NCBI GenBank assembly: GCA_937941715.1 | Contig: CALDGX010000195.1 | Coordinates: forward strand, 1 to 25,138 | Source: an uncultured Chloracidobacterium sp. | GTDB taxonomy: Bacteria; Acidobacteriota; Blastocatellia; Pyrinomonadales; Pyrinomonadaceae | Reading direction: 5' to 3' | Length of the DNA: 25,138 nucleotides | Part shown: positions 15,132-23,234 of the stretch, piece by piece | How the letters are laid out: every line of letters begins with the position of its first letter | How positions within the stretch are numbered: the stretch's first letter is position 1 | The notes under the pieces: generated by a model | The model's database searches: none | What the model was told of the DNA's origin: nothing | What the model saw: the letters and a program-made list of their open reading frames with translations, nothing else | Program-made: the position numbers and the translations under genes

Positions 15132-16034
15132 TTGCGTCCTCAAACATCTAACATTTCGGTGATGACACGTTCCCGAAACAAAGGATCGGGCGGAAAGTAC
15201 CGCTCGCGTCGGCCGAATGACGGCCGTAATAAGGAACGAAAAGGTAAACGATCTTTTGCAGGCGAAAGTTCCGTTCGAACCGAGCCGAAGCCGCAAACGC
15301 CGCAGCAACTGCGGGCGGTCGAACGGTTGCTCTCAGGCATCGGTGTTCCTCCGCCGCAGCCATTTAAGCCCGACGATTTCCAGGTTGAGGCACTGACGGC
15401 GATCGAACACGAGGACGTACTGGTCACTGCTCCGACCGGCAGCGGTAAAACGTGGATCGCACGCGAGGAGACTCGACGCCTGCTTGCCGCCGGCAAGAGG
15501 GCCTGGTACACGACGCCGCTCAAGGCTCTGACCAATTCGAAATATGCCGAATTCAGCGATGAGTTTGGAGCGGAGAACGTCGGGATCCTTACGGGTGACC
15601 GAAAGGAAAACTCCTCAGCTCCGCTCATCGTCGGGACCACCGAGATCTATCGAAATCTGCTATTTGACGCGATGCGTAACGGCGAAGATGTCGAGGCGGA
15701 TTTTGTGATCCTCGACGAAGCCCATTATTTGGCCGATCAGGAACGCGGTCACGTCTGGGAAGAGGCGATAATACTCTCGCCAAAACGCATCAGGTTATTA
15801 CTGCTGTCTGCCACGGTCGGCCGGGCCGAGGAGTTTGCGGCATGGATCGAAGAGGTGCGGGGAACGACCGTGCGAGTCATCAAGGCAGGCCCGCGTCCGG
15901 TCGAGTTGAGAGCGGCGTATTTGTCTTCGGAACTTCAGTTGTTTCCGTTGCTCGGCGAAGACGGCAAATTTAATCGGGATCTGGACCAGTTCGCTCCCGC
16001 GAGGCCGCGTTCGCACTTTCGCCGCCGCAGGTAA
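15132..16034 (+). CDS. Ski2/Mtr4-type DEAD/DEAH helicase, only the first RecA domain present (truncated)
   Basis: The start is TTG at 15132, chosen because GGAAGGA ends 7 nt before it; the ATG at 15162 has no ribosome site. After a basic, Arg/Lys-rich tail (residues 10-50), the RecA1 domain is intact. It has a Q-like FKPDDFQVEAL, motif I APTGSGKTW, motif Ia TTPLKALTNSKY, motif Ib-like VGILTGD, VGTTEIYRN, motif II LDEAHYL and motif III LLSATVG. Translation ends at residue 300 after an Arg-rich stretch. The second RecA domain and the remaining C-terminal regions found in full helicases of this group (usually over 700 residues) are missing. All three frames close by 16068 and the next gene is on the other strand, so this is not a single frameshift. 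It is probably a remnant, or a stand-alone half helicase. Confidence 0.85.
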   Translation: MRPQTSNISVMTRSRNKGSGGKYRSRRPNDGRNKERKGKRSFAGESSVRTEPKPQTPQQLRAVERLLSGIGVPPPQPFKPDDFQVEALTAIEHEDVLVTAPTGSGKTWIAREETRRLLAAGKRAWYTTPLKALTNSKYAEFSDEFGAENVGILTGDRKENSSAPLIVGTTEIYRNLLFDAMRNGEDVEADFVILDEAHYLADQERGHVWEEAIILSPKRIRLLLLSATVGRAEEFAAWIEEVRGTTVRVIKAGPRPVELRAAYLSSELQLFPLLGEDGKFNRDLDQFAPARPRSHFRRRR

Positions 16035-16050
16035 ATTTTCGGCAAAACCA

Positions 16051-16088
16051 AAACGGCCCGTGATCTAAGTCAGATCGACGGGCCGTTT
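16051..16088 (-). terminator. Strong hairpin terminator after the - strand exported protein
   Basis: AAACGGCCCGT (16051-16061) is perfectly complementary to ACGGGCCGTTT (16078-16088). The stem is continued inward by GATCT/AGATC (16062-16066 and 16072-16076) with one bulged G and a 5-nt loop. Read on the - strand it is followed by TTTTGGTTTT, so it mainly ends the gene at 16115-17173. It may also stop transcription from the truncated helicase, with a poorer T-run on that side. Confidence 0.85.
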
Positions 16089-16114
16089 CACGTTAGAAAG
16101 TGTCAGGCGGACAG

Positions 16115-17173
16115 TTACTTGACCGCGCCAACGATAACATCGATGTCAGGCTGAGCTATCAGAAGCTCCAACGAAACGTTGTTTGCGGAACTCTTGATCT
16201 TGGCCGATTCGATCATTCGGGCATAGACCTTCTGGTCGGCCCGTTTCGAAGATCCAAGGAACGTTTTGCCAAGCATCTGGAGCCCTTCGAGCATTTCCGA
16301 AAGCGACTTAGCCTGTTCGGGCTTGATCGTCTGTGCCGAAACCGCCAGCGAAGTGCCGGCCGGAGCGACATCCATCGATCCCGAGACAAACTTGATCGAG
16401 TCGATATTTGAGCCAAGCTCGTCATTATCGAGCGGTATCATTTTAGCCATACCGGCAGGGGCGGCCATCGCAAACGACATTACCGCGTTTTCCTTGCCCG
16501 CCAGCAGCGAAGTGATCTCAGGAGATACTTTTGTCGAGCCTTCGAGCGTTGCGCGGACCCGGGCCAAAGAGCCGATCGCGAGTGTATTGCCGTCGATCGC
16601 GGATATTGCCATCTCCTTTGTAAATCCGTCGATCGTGCGTCCGATCATGTCATCAACGGCGGGGCCCGATTTGCCGGCAGTCTGACTGATCGCTCCTTTG
16701 GCAGAATCGGCCGTAAAGATGTAAATGGTCCGATCGCCAACTTTTTCCTCACGATATTTGCCGTTAGCGGCAAGCTTGGCGATCGCGATCAGTGCACCGC
16801 TGTTGACGTCGCCGCGTGCGATCGCGACCGGGTCAAAGTCGAATTCGTTGTCCTTTACCCGCGTCACTGCCAAGCCGACCGCGACCGAATCAAACTTTCG
16901 CAGGTCGATACCGGCCTTACTGTTGATCTCGTCAAGCTGTTTCACGATGTTTGTGAGCATCGGTTTATTGGCCGAGAGTATCTGCGGCATCGCCTCATTG
17001 AAAAAGCGTCGCGAATCAAAGCCCATAACCGCGTCCGACGACGGAAGCAGGCCGATGAGAGCCGTCGACTGTCGCGACTTTGCTGAGCTCGAAGGCGTTT
17101 CGACCAGGCCGAAACCGATGACCCCGGCGATCAAAATCGTCAATGCGGCGAATGTAAATGTCGATCTTTTCAT
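16115..17173 (-). CDS. Exported protein of unknown function
   Basis: The start at 17173 (MKRSTFTFAALTILIAGVIG) is preferred over an ATG nine codons earlier because AGGGG lies 9 nt upstream of it. The N-terminus is a signal peptide or anchor (about residues 6-26). The 352-residue protein then shows two similar-looking halves of alternating strands and helices. It has several SxDAVMGFDSRRFF- and NTLAIGSLARVRATLEG-type stretches that suggest a periplasmic alpha/beta fold, as in exported proteins that assess substrate proteins or lipids, but no catalytic motif is visible. The sequence is full length and ends in QPDIDVIVGAVK. It is followed by a strong terminator and preceded by a 52-nt gap after the methyltransferase gene, so it may be the last gene of a - strand unit. 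No function can be assigned. Confidence 0.75.
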   Translation of the reverse strand: MKRSTFTFAALTILIAGVIGFGLVETPSSSAKSRQSTALIGLLPSSDAVMGFDSRRFFNEAMPQILSANKPMLTNIVKQLDEINSKAGIDLRKFDSVAVGLAVTRVKDNEFDFDPVAIARGDVNSGALIAIAKLAANGKYREEKVGDRTIYIFTADSAKGAISQTAGKSGPAVDDMIGRTIDGFTKEMAISAIDGNTLAIGSLARVRATLEGSTKVSPEITSLLAGKENAVMSFAMAAPAGMAKMIPLDNDELGSNIDSIKFVSGSMDVAPAGTSLAVSAQTIKPEQAKSLSEMLEGLQMLGKTFLGSSKRADQKVYARMIESAKIKSSANNVSLELLIAQPDIDVIVGAVK

Positions 17174-17225
17174 CAAAAATACCCCTGTTTGTAAAATCAC
17201 ATCGTTTCTAACGATAACAGATGCC

Positions 17226-17810
17226 TTAAGGTTCGGAAATAGTTTGCTTTAAATCCGGTTCATCGCCCTTTATTACCTCGAATTCGAACCTTAACTCCTT
17301 TCCGCGAAAGATGAAGCTCAGATAGTGTTCCCAAAACTTGCGCAAGAACCTGAGTCTAGGCGAACGTTGGTCCAGATTTACCACAAACTCAATGCCCAGT
17401 GCTTTCCAAAGGCTGAGCAGCGAGACGTGGGTGCCGATCGGTCTGAGCCGGACGTCAGTGTAAAAATCGAAAACCTGCCGGTCGGCCATGAACGTGTTGA
17501 ACGTGTACGAGTTGATGTGATTTCGGTGCGTCGGGTCGTTGGCCCAATCCGGGTTGGTGTAATGCGGCGTCAGGAGCTTGATCCGTCCGCCCGGTCTTGT
17601 AATGCGGTACAACTCACTGACAAACGCCATCACGTCCGGCACATGTTCGACGACGTGGTTCGACACACATAGGTCAAATTCGTTATCGGCGAATGGGTAA
17701 GGAATATCGCCAAGGTCGTGAATGACATCGGCCGCCGTGCGCGGGTTATTATCAAGCCCGATAGCACCCGCCGTTTTATTTGCTCCGCAGCCGACATCGA
17801 GGATCTTCAT
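17226..17810 (-). CDS. Class I SAM-dependent methyltransferase (UbiE/type-11-like)
   Basis: The ATG at 17810 begins exactly at MKILDVGCGANKTAG, the SAM-binding motif I with its GxG turn; a GTG six codons earlier is a weaker alternative, and neither has a clear ribosome site. An acidic residue ends strand 2 (IGLDNNP). FDLCVSNHVVEHV corresponds to motif II/post-II and LYRITRPGGRIKLLTPH to motif III. The C-terminal half is longer than in minimal enzymes and contains HRNHINSYTFNTF and a basic region. At 194 residues it is complete. The substrate cannot be predicted; small proteins of this type often act on lipids, quinones or sugar precursors. Its neighbours do not form an obvious pathway. Confidence 0.88.
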   Translation of the reverse strand: MKILDVGCGANKTAGAIGLDNNPRTAADVIHDLGDIPYPFADNEFDLCVSNHVVEHVPDVMAFVSELYRITRPGGRIKLLTPHYTNPDWANDPTHRNHINSYTFNTFMADRQVFDFYTDVRLRPIGTHVSLLSLWKALGIEFVVNLDQRSPRLRFLRKFWEHYLSFIFRGKELRFEFEVIKGDEPDLKQTISEP

Positions 17811-17903
17811 TGCACTTATGTTTACCACATAGGAACATAAAACGCTTGGAAGCGGTGCCCGTTTGTTCTATTTTCCTGTGTGCATCGTATTTGAGCCGCC
17901 CTT

Positions 17904-18404
17904 TCAATTCATCGGCTTCATCCTTTCAAATATTCGGGTGCCGCTCCAGCGTTTACCGTTAACGGTCCATTTGGCATTGAGTGTTAGCCGGTCGCCGTCG
18001 AGTGCAAAGCCTTTTACCTGATCGGAGCCGATATAAACCGGAAACAGGTTGCCGGTTATGTGATGGGTTATTGTCATTTGCTCCCACACGACTGAATATG
18101 TGCCGAAATACGCGGTGTACGCTCCGAGTAGTTTTAACTTATCGGCTGACGTGAGTTTTGACTCCGATTTAGCTATCGAGCGGTCACCCGGCGTTCGCTG
18201 TATCTGAACGGCCATGTGGCCGGTGTCGTCATAGATCAAAACTCCGGACGGATGTTTGCCCCACGGAAACTCAGTGCGGCCTTTTTCGGGAGTATCTTCA
18301 TATGCGATCAAGTTCCATGTGCCGACGAGCGGGTTGCGCATCTGCGCCGGCACGATTGCCGGTGTCAAAGCCAACAAGAGAAATAGAATTATAAGTATCT
18401 TCAT
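17904..18404 (-). CDS. Exported lipocalin-like domain protein
   Basis: The ATG at 18404 overlaps the stop of the upstream DNA glycosylase gene (ATGA), so translation is probably coupled. A signal peptide (MKILIILFLLLALTPAIVPA) precedes a single lipocalin-like domain. This starts LVGTWNLIAYE and continues with HPSGVLIYDDTGHMAVQIQR, a helix, AYFGTYSVVWEQMTITHHI, LFPVYIGSDQVKGFALDGD and a closing WSGTRIFERM. This is the standard order of the Lipocalin_5-type family, and the 166-residue length fits. Such proteins may bind small hydrophobic ligands in the periplasm, but ligands are generally unknown. The pairing with a DNA repair enzyme is unexplained. Confidence 0.88.
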   Translation of the reverse strand: MKILIILFLLLALTPAIVPAQMRNPLVGTWNLIAYEDTPEKGRTEFPWGKHPSGVLIYDDTGHMAVQIQRTPGDRSIAKSESKLTSADKLKLLGAYTAYFGTYSVVWEQMTITHHITGNLFPVYIGSDQVKGFALDGDRLTLNAKWTVNGKRWSGTRIFERMKPMN

Positions 18405-19051
18405 TTTGCACTCGATGCCGATCGGCGTTTTTCGCTCAGGTAATAGTGCCACAAAAGCCTCGCAGCAACAGAACGAAATGGTCTCCATTTTTCAGCCAAA
18501 GCGACAAACTCGTCCGAGCCCGGACGTTTGTCGGCTCCAGTCAATTTCTGAAATGCCGCGTGAAGAGCGATGTCGCCGCGGGGTATGACGTCCGGCCGCA
18601 GCATTGCCATCAGCAGATAAACATCGCTCGTCCATTCGCCGATGCCTTTCAGCTTGACGAGTTCGGCTTTGACCGCGGCATCGGGCAAACGGTGCAGGGC
18701 GTCGAAGTCGATGTGCTTATTGAGCACAGCCTCGGACAAATGACGGGCGTAGGCGGTCTTTTGCCGGCTGAATCCGATCGTTTTCAGATCGGCGTCGTTG
18801 ATCGTCAATACCCCTTCCGGCGTTACCTCGCCAAGGTGGGTCGCGAGTTTATCAAAACACGCCTTTGCCGAGGCCAGCGAAACCTGCTGCTCAAGGATGA
18901 TCTGAAGAAGGGTCGCATACCCCGTCGGCCGTGCCCAAAGCGGCGGTGTGCCGTACGTTCGGTGAATATGAGCGAGTGCCTGGTCACGGGCCGCGAGTTC
19001 GCGGCATATCGCGGGCATATTGCGTTCGCTGATAGCTATGATTTTTGTCAT
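18401..19051 (-). CDS. AlkA-type DNA-3-methyladenine glycosylase (HhH-GPD)
   Basis: This base-excision repair enzyme removes alkylated bases from DNA. The 216-residue protein carries the helix-hairpin-helix LKGIGEWTSDVYLLM (about 134-148) and the conserved catalytic aspartate, Asp160, in VIPRGDIAL. Upstream, TLLQIILEQQVS (about 48-58) matches the substrate-pocket helix, and TIGFSRQKTAYARHL the following GPD helix. It lacks the N-terminal beta domain of E. coli AlkA, as is usual for compact bacterial and yeast MAG-type forms. No Fe-S cluster is present. The ATG has no ribosome site and lies 30 bp from a divergent ATG, which suggests a leaderless or very short leader transcript. Confidence 0.93.
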   Translation of the reverse strand: MTKIIAISERNMPAICRELAARDQALAHIHRTYGTPPLWARPTGYATLLQIILEQQVSLASAKACFDKLATHLGEVTPEGVLTINDADLKTIGFSRQKTAYARHLSEAVLNKHIDFDALHRLPDAAVKAELVKLKGIGEWTSDVYLLMAMLRPDVIPRGDIALHAAFQKLTGADKRPGSDEFVALAEKWRPFRSVAARLLWHYYLSEKRRSASSAK

Positions 19052-19081
19052 TATGCGATTACAATTGCCGCCAAACAGTGT
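19052..19081. promoter_or_regulatory. 30-bp divergent promoter interval with overlapping -10-like elements
   Basis: On the + strand TACAAT (19060-19065) is a good -10 element 16 nt before the ATG at 19082. On the - strand TGTAAT (19063-19058) lies 6 nt before the ATG at 19051. The two overlap, and neither gene has a ribosome site. No matching -35 is convincing on either strand. Confidence 0.35.
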
Positions 19082-19705
19082 ATGAGCATTATCCCGAAAT
19101 TAGCCACCTCGCTCAATCGACGCGACGAAGTTCCGAATCAGGAACTCGCTGCCGAAATTGTGACGAGCGGCGATCCGGCAGCGATCAAAGAGCTGGTCGA
19201 TAATCTTTCGAACAAAAACAAGGGCATCCGCAACGATTGCATCAAGGTGCTGTACGAGGTCGGCTACGTCGAGCCAAAGCTGATCGCGGATCACACGAAC
19301 ACCTTTCTTGCCTTGTTGACCAGCAAAGACAACCGCCTTCAATGGGGAGCGATGTACGCTCTCGGCTGCATCGTGAAAGAAAAGCAGGCGGATATTTTCG
19401 CGGCCTTACCCTCGATCGTCGCAGCTGCGGACCGAGGCTCTGTCATTACCCGCGACGGCTGCGTCAATATCCTTATCAGCCTTGCGGCAATAGACAAGTA
19501 CCAACCCGAAGCCTTTCCGCTTTTACTGAAACAAATGCTGAATTGCCCGACAAATCAACTGCCGATGTACGCTGAGAGAGCCTTGCCGATAATAAATGTC
19601 TCCAACCGCGACAGATTTGTCCAGCTGCTCTCGTCGAGGCTCGATGAGATCGGAAAAGAAACTGCGAAACGAAGGATAGTGAAAGTGATAAATAGGCTTA
19701 AGTAA
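19082..19705 (+). CDS. HEAT-repeat-like protein
   Basis: The start is the ATG at 19082 (MSIIPKLATSLNRRDE); the reading frame runs open much further left but only as antisense to the glycosylase gene. The 207-residue product has no signal peptide and is built of paired helices typical of HEAT or PBS-lyase-like repeats. Examples are AAIKELVDNLSNKNKGIRNDCIKVLYEVG, LALLTSKDNRLQWGAMYALGCIV and SVITRDGCVNILISLA. No catalytic residues are apparent. Proteins of this kind are cytoplasmic scaffolds. No ribosome site is visible. The stop is 23 nt before the next gene, so the two may share a transcript. Confidence 0.8.
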   Translation: MSIIPKLATSLNRRDEVPNQELAAEIVTSGDPAAIKELVDNLSNKNKGIRNDCIKVLYEVGYVEPKLIADHTNTFLALLTSKDNRLQWGAMYALGCIVKEKQADIFAALPSIVAAADRGSVITRDGCVNILISLAAIDKYQPEAFPLLLKQMLNCPTNQLPMYAERALPIINVSNRDRFVQLLSSRLDEIGKETAKRRIVKVINRLK

Positions 19706-19728
19706 CGAACGAGCTACCGATCGTCAGT

Positions 19729-20646
19729 ATGAAAGTCCGCCATTCAGCCGCCATTTACTTTGCCATTCAAGGTGTTGCTGTCATTGCTTGGTGGCTGGTG
19801 CTCTATTTTGTTCCTTCGACGCGGCAGCATTTTGTGTTGGAACGGTCGTCGGAAGCCTCGCTAATGGCGTTTTGGCCGGCGGACCTTTCGTTTTTGGGAA
19901 TTGGATCGTTAGCCGTGGGTTGGCTTTGTTATCGCGGCCACGAATATACGCGTCTGGCCGCGGGGTTCGTGACCGGTGCTGTCAGCCATGCGACGATCTA
20001 CTGCCTTGCCTTCACGTTGATGACAGATTCCGGTTGGCTCGGGATCGTAATGATGTTCCCGGCAATGATCTGGAGCGGTGTTTTCACGGTCGGACTGTCG
20101 TTCGAAAAGACGATGTTTCGAGAGGCGGCCGAATCTTCGACCGGCTGGATACTTGCCAAAACGCTCGGCCAGATAGCTGTTGTTTGGTCGGTGATCCTCG
20201 TGGTCTTTCCGTACCTGATCACGATGGTCGAGGACAAGATCGGCATCTCGCGGCTGCAGTTTCCGCTGCAAAAACCAATATCCGCGATCGTCTTCGTCGC
20301 GATCAGCTCGATCGGCGTTTGGGGTGCGGTTGTGATGTCGCGGGTCGGAAAGGGAACGCCGCTGCCGCTCGATCACGCCAAAAGGCTGGTGATACTCGGG
20401 CCATACGCATATGTGAGAAACCCGATGGCCGTTTCAGGTATAGGTCAGGGACTGGCCGTGGCCCTATTGCTCGGTTCGCCACTCGTTGCGGCATATGCGC
20501 TGATGGGTTCGCTCGTCTGGCAGTTGATATTTCGCCCGCTCGAGGAGGACGATCTCGAACGGCGATTTGGCGACGCATATGTTGAATATTGCCGGAACGT
20601 AAAGTGTTGGATACCGCGTTCAAAGGCGTATGAGCCGAAGTCTTGA
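19729..20646 (+). CDS. Integral membrane methyltransferase of the ICMT/phospholipid-methyltransferase type
   Basis: The 305-residue protein has about seven hydrophobic spans and the C-terminal signature of isoprenylcysteine carboxyl methyltransferase-like enzymes. The signature is GPYAYVRNPMAVSG (about 224-237), then hydrophobic helices, then EEDDLERRFGDAYVEYCRNV and a terminal CWIPR. The N-terminal 150 residues of extra spans are unlike the short family members. It would methylate a membrane lipid or isoprenoid acceptor with SAM; the substrate is unknown. The ATG has only a weak ribosome site. It sits 33 nt before the molybdopterin oxidoreductase gene. Confidence 0.85.
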   Translation: MKVRHSAAIYFAIQGVAVIAWWLVLYFVPSTRQHFVLERSSEASLMAFWPADLSFLGIGSLAVGWLCYRGHEYTRLAAGFVTGAVSHATIYCLAFTLMTDSGWLGIVMMFPAMIWSGVFTVGLSFEKTMFREAAESSTGWILAKTLGQIAVVWSVILVVFPYLITMVEDKIGISRLQFPLQKPISAIVFVAISSIGVWGAVVMSRVGKGTPLPLDHAKRLVILGPYAYVRNPMAVSGIGQGLAVALLLGSPLVAAYALMGSLVWQLIFRPLEEDDLERRFGDAYVEYCRNVKCWIPRSKAYEPKS

Positions 20647-20679
20647 CACTACCGGGGATCCAAGATCTGTGAGGTTCGA

Positions 20680-22830
20680 ATGGAACAAAAACACTATCGC
20701 AACTGCAACCTTTGCGAGGCTATCTGCGGCATTGAGATCACGCATGAGGACGGCAGGATCGTGTCGATCGCGGGCGACCGACTCGACCCTTTCTCACGCG
20801 GACATATTTGCCCGAAGGCGGTCGCCTTGCGCGACATTTACGGAGACCCGAACCGCCTGAAAATGCCGGTCAAACGCACGTCTGACGGTTGGGAAGAGAT
20901 CAGTTGGACCGAGGCATTTGAAGAAACGGTGAGACGTTTGTCCGAGATCCAGACACGATATGGACGCGACGCCGTAGCTGTTTATCAGGGGAACCCGACG
21001 GTTCACAATCTCGGGACGATGCTCAACAGCCGCGAACTGCTCAAAGCTCTCGGCACAAAGAACAACTATTCGGCGACATCTGTCGACCAACTGCCGCACC
21101 ATTTTGCAAGCTGGGCGATGCTCGGGCATCCGTTCCTGATACCGATCCCGGACATCGACCGAACCGAATATTTCCTGATTCTAGGTGCCAACCCGCTCGC
21201 CTCGAACGGCAGCCTGATGACTTCGCCGGACATCATCAACCGCCTCAATTCGATCAAGAATCGCGGCGGAAAGGTCGTCCTGATCGATCCGCGAAGAACG
21301 GAAACCACGCGGGTCGCGGACGAACATTTATTCATAAGGCCCTCGACCGACGCGTGGCTTTTGCTGTCGATGGTTCACACGCTGTTTAGCGAAGATTTGG
21401 TCGATCTCGGGCGGCTAGGCGAATTCACGGACGGCGTCGAAACACTCAGAACGGTTTCGAATGACTTTCCGCCCGAGAAGAGTGCGGAAATGACCGGCAT
21501 TCCGGCGGCGGAGATCATTCGTTTGACCCGGGAGTTTGCCGCTTCTGATAGCGCGGTTTGTTATGGCCGCATCGGGCTTTCGACGCAGGCCTTCGGCGGG
21601 CTATGCCAGTGGTTGATCAACGCGATCAATATCCTGACGGGCAACTTTGACCGGGCCGGCGGGGCGATGTTCACGTCACCGGCATTCGATCTGCTCCAGG
21701 CCGCGAAGGGCGGCGGTGTTTATGACCGATGGCGGAGCAGGGTCCGCGAGGCTCCCGAATTCATGGGCGAATTGCCGGTTTCCGTCCTCGCCGAAGAAAT
21801 GCTCACGGCGGGCGAAGGCCGGATCAGGGCTCTCGTAACAAGCTGCGGAAACCCCGTTCTTTCGACGCCCAACGGACGCCAACTCGACCGGGCCCTCGCC
21901 GGGCTGGATTTTATGGTCTCGGTCGACCTTTACATAAATGAGACCACCAGGCACGCCGATATCATATTGCCTCCGGCGACCAATCTCGAGAGTTCACACT
22001 ACGACGTGATCTTCAACACCTTTGCGGTACGAAATATGGCCAAATATTCTGCCCCGCTATTCGCCAAGGCAGAAAACGCCCGATACGATTGGCAGATATT
22101 TCAGGAATTGGCCGCAAGGTTGGCGGGCGCGCCGGAGCCTTACAAGCTTGAGCCGCCCGAGGTGAAATTGGGGCTGGGGTTACAGTTCGGGCCGTATCAG
22201 CTATCGCTCGACAAACTGAATGATGCACCGCACGGTATCGACCTGGGCGAATTGCGGCCCTGCCTGCCTGACAGGCTGTTGACGTCAAATAAGCGCATCG
22301 ATCTGGCGCCGGAGGCCCTGGTCAAGGACGTTGAGCGACTGAAAGCGAAGGCCGTGGCGATGGACGATCAGGAATTTCCATTTGCTCTGATCGGACGCCG
22401 GCATTTGCGTGACTGCAATTCGTGGCTTCATAACAACGAAACCCTGATGAAAGGAAAGAACCGCTGCACTCTGATGATGAACGACGACGACGCGCGGGAG
22501 CGGTCGCTGGAGCACGGGCAGACGGTTTGTGTTAGTTCACGAGTAAGTTCGATCAAATTGCCGCTTGAAGTGACGGAGAATATAGCAAGCGGTGTGGTCT
22601 CGATACCCCACGGTTACGGCCACGATAGAAAAGGCGTAAAGCTCGACATTGCGGCCGGCCATCCCGGTGCGTCGATCAACGATCTGACAGACGAGACGGT
22701 CGTGGACGAGTTGACCAGAAACGCCGCGTTCAGCAGCGTAAGGGTCAAAGTCGAGGCCTCAGGCCGTCACCAGATCGACGGTACGGCCGATTCGTCGAAT
22801 TCCATAGATTCACCGTTGGGCAAAATATGA
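20680..22830 (+). CDS. Molybdopterin oxidoreductase (DMSO-reductase superfamily), stand-alone
   Basis: The 716-residue protein opens with an Fe4S4-binding motif (C9, C12, C16 and C44, the last within GHICPK). The molybdopterin domain follows with YFLILGANPLASNGS, VVLIDPRRTETTRVAD and a molybdopterin-dinucleotide-binding C-terminal domain (about 590-700). No twin-arginine signal is present, so it is cytoplasmic. At the position where Mo-ligand Cys/Ser/Sec residues usually occur, the sequence reads TSVDQLPHH (S134, D136, Q137). The ligand is therefore not the classical one and should be checked by alignment. No partner Fe-S or cytochrome subunit, or molybdenum cofactor gene, is nearby. The ATG has GAGG 5 nt upstream. 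The last 64 bp overlap the convergent DUF488 gene. Confidence 0.9.
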   Translation: MEQKHYRNCNLCEAICGIEITHEDGRIVSIAGDRLDPFSRGHICPKAVALRDIYGDPNRLKMPVKRTSDGWEEISWTEAFEETVRRLSEIQTRYGRDAVAVYQGNPTVHNLGTMLNSRELLKALGTKNNYSATSVDQLPHHFASWAMLGHPFLIPIPDIDRTEYFLILGANPLASNGSLMTSPDIINRLNSIKNRGGKVVLIDPRRTETTRVADEHLFIRPSTDAWLLLSMVHTLFSEDLVDLGRLGEFTDGVETLRTVSNDFPPEKSAEMTGIPAAEIIRLTREFAASDSAVCYGRIGLSTQAFGGLCQWLINAINILTGNFDRAGGAMFTSPAFDLLQAAKGGGVYDRWRSRVREAPEFMGELPVSVLAEEMLTAGEGRIRALVTSCGNPVLSTPNGRQLDRALAGLDFMVSVDLYINETTRHADIILPPATNLESSHYDVIFNTFAVRNMAKYSAPLFAKAENARYDWQIFQELAARLAGAPEPYKLEPPEVKLGLGLQFGPYQLSLDKLNDAPHGIDLGELRPCLPDRLLTSNKRIDLAPEALVKDVERLKAKAVAMDDQEFPFALIGRRHLRDCNSWLHNNETLMKGKNRCTLMMNDDDARERSLEHGQTVCVSSRVSSIKLPLEVTENIASGVVSIPHGYGHDRKGVKLDIAAGHPGASINDLTDETVVDELTRNAAFSSVRVKVEASGRHQIDGTADSSNSIDSPLGKI

Positions 22831-23234
22831 ATGATCCGCTCGACGCCCTTTGCCCGCAATAGAGGGGCGAGTTTGCCGACGCGGTGGCAATTTGCACGAG
22901 GTTGTTTGTGGTCGGTCAGAGGTTTCGATTCGGAGCACATCATCACGGTCCGCGTCTCCGAGGCTACCTCGATCAGGCGATTGACGCCCCATTCGACGTC
23001 GGCCGGGACAGGATTGTTCTTGCCGCCGGTCTCGGGCAGGTGCTCGTAGCCGATGCCGTTCTCATTTAGCAGTTCCGCCAAAACAAGTCCGTTGTACTGC
23101 GGCCATCGCGAGCGGGCATAAGCACGCACATCAGCGACGAATTCGATCTCGTACTTCCGCAGCAGAGCAAGGAAGTCCGCGAATGGATGGCGGCCGTGGC
23201 CGATAGAGTAGATCGTCATTGTCCTGGTCGTCAT
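22767..23234 (-). CDS. DUF488-family protein
   Basis: The 155-residue protein has the family markers: TIYSIGHGRHPFADFLALLRK at the start, a FVADVRAYARSRWPQYN block, and ENGIGYEHLPETGG followed by a C-terminal SxSKPLTDHKQPRANCHRVG. The family is widespread in bacteria and its biochemical activity is unknown; a conserved Cys/His-rich C-terminal region suggests metal binding or nucleic-acid-related roles, but this is not established. The ATG at 23234 has GGAAG 4 nt upstream. Its 3' end overlaps the last 64 bp of the molybdopterin oxidoreductase gene tail to tail. Confidence 0.88.
   Translation of the reverse strand: MTTRTMTIYSIGHGRHPFADFLALLRKYEIEFVADVRAYARSRWPQYNGLVLAELLNENGIGYEHLPETGGKNNPVPADVEWGVNRLIEVASETRTVMMCSESKPLTDHKQPRANCHRVGKLAPLLRAKGVERIIHILPNGESMEFDESAVPSIW

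Noticed and set aside
16034..16068. A simple frameshift rescuing the helicase C-terminus
   Set aside because: All three frames end by 16068 and no second RecA motif is encoded before the opposite-strand gene.
18446..19081. Long + strand open frame leading into the HEAT-repeat gene
   Set aside because: It is antisense to the glycosylase gene, which has full family motifs; the HEAT protein starts at the ATG at 19082.
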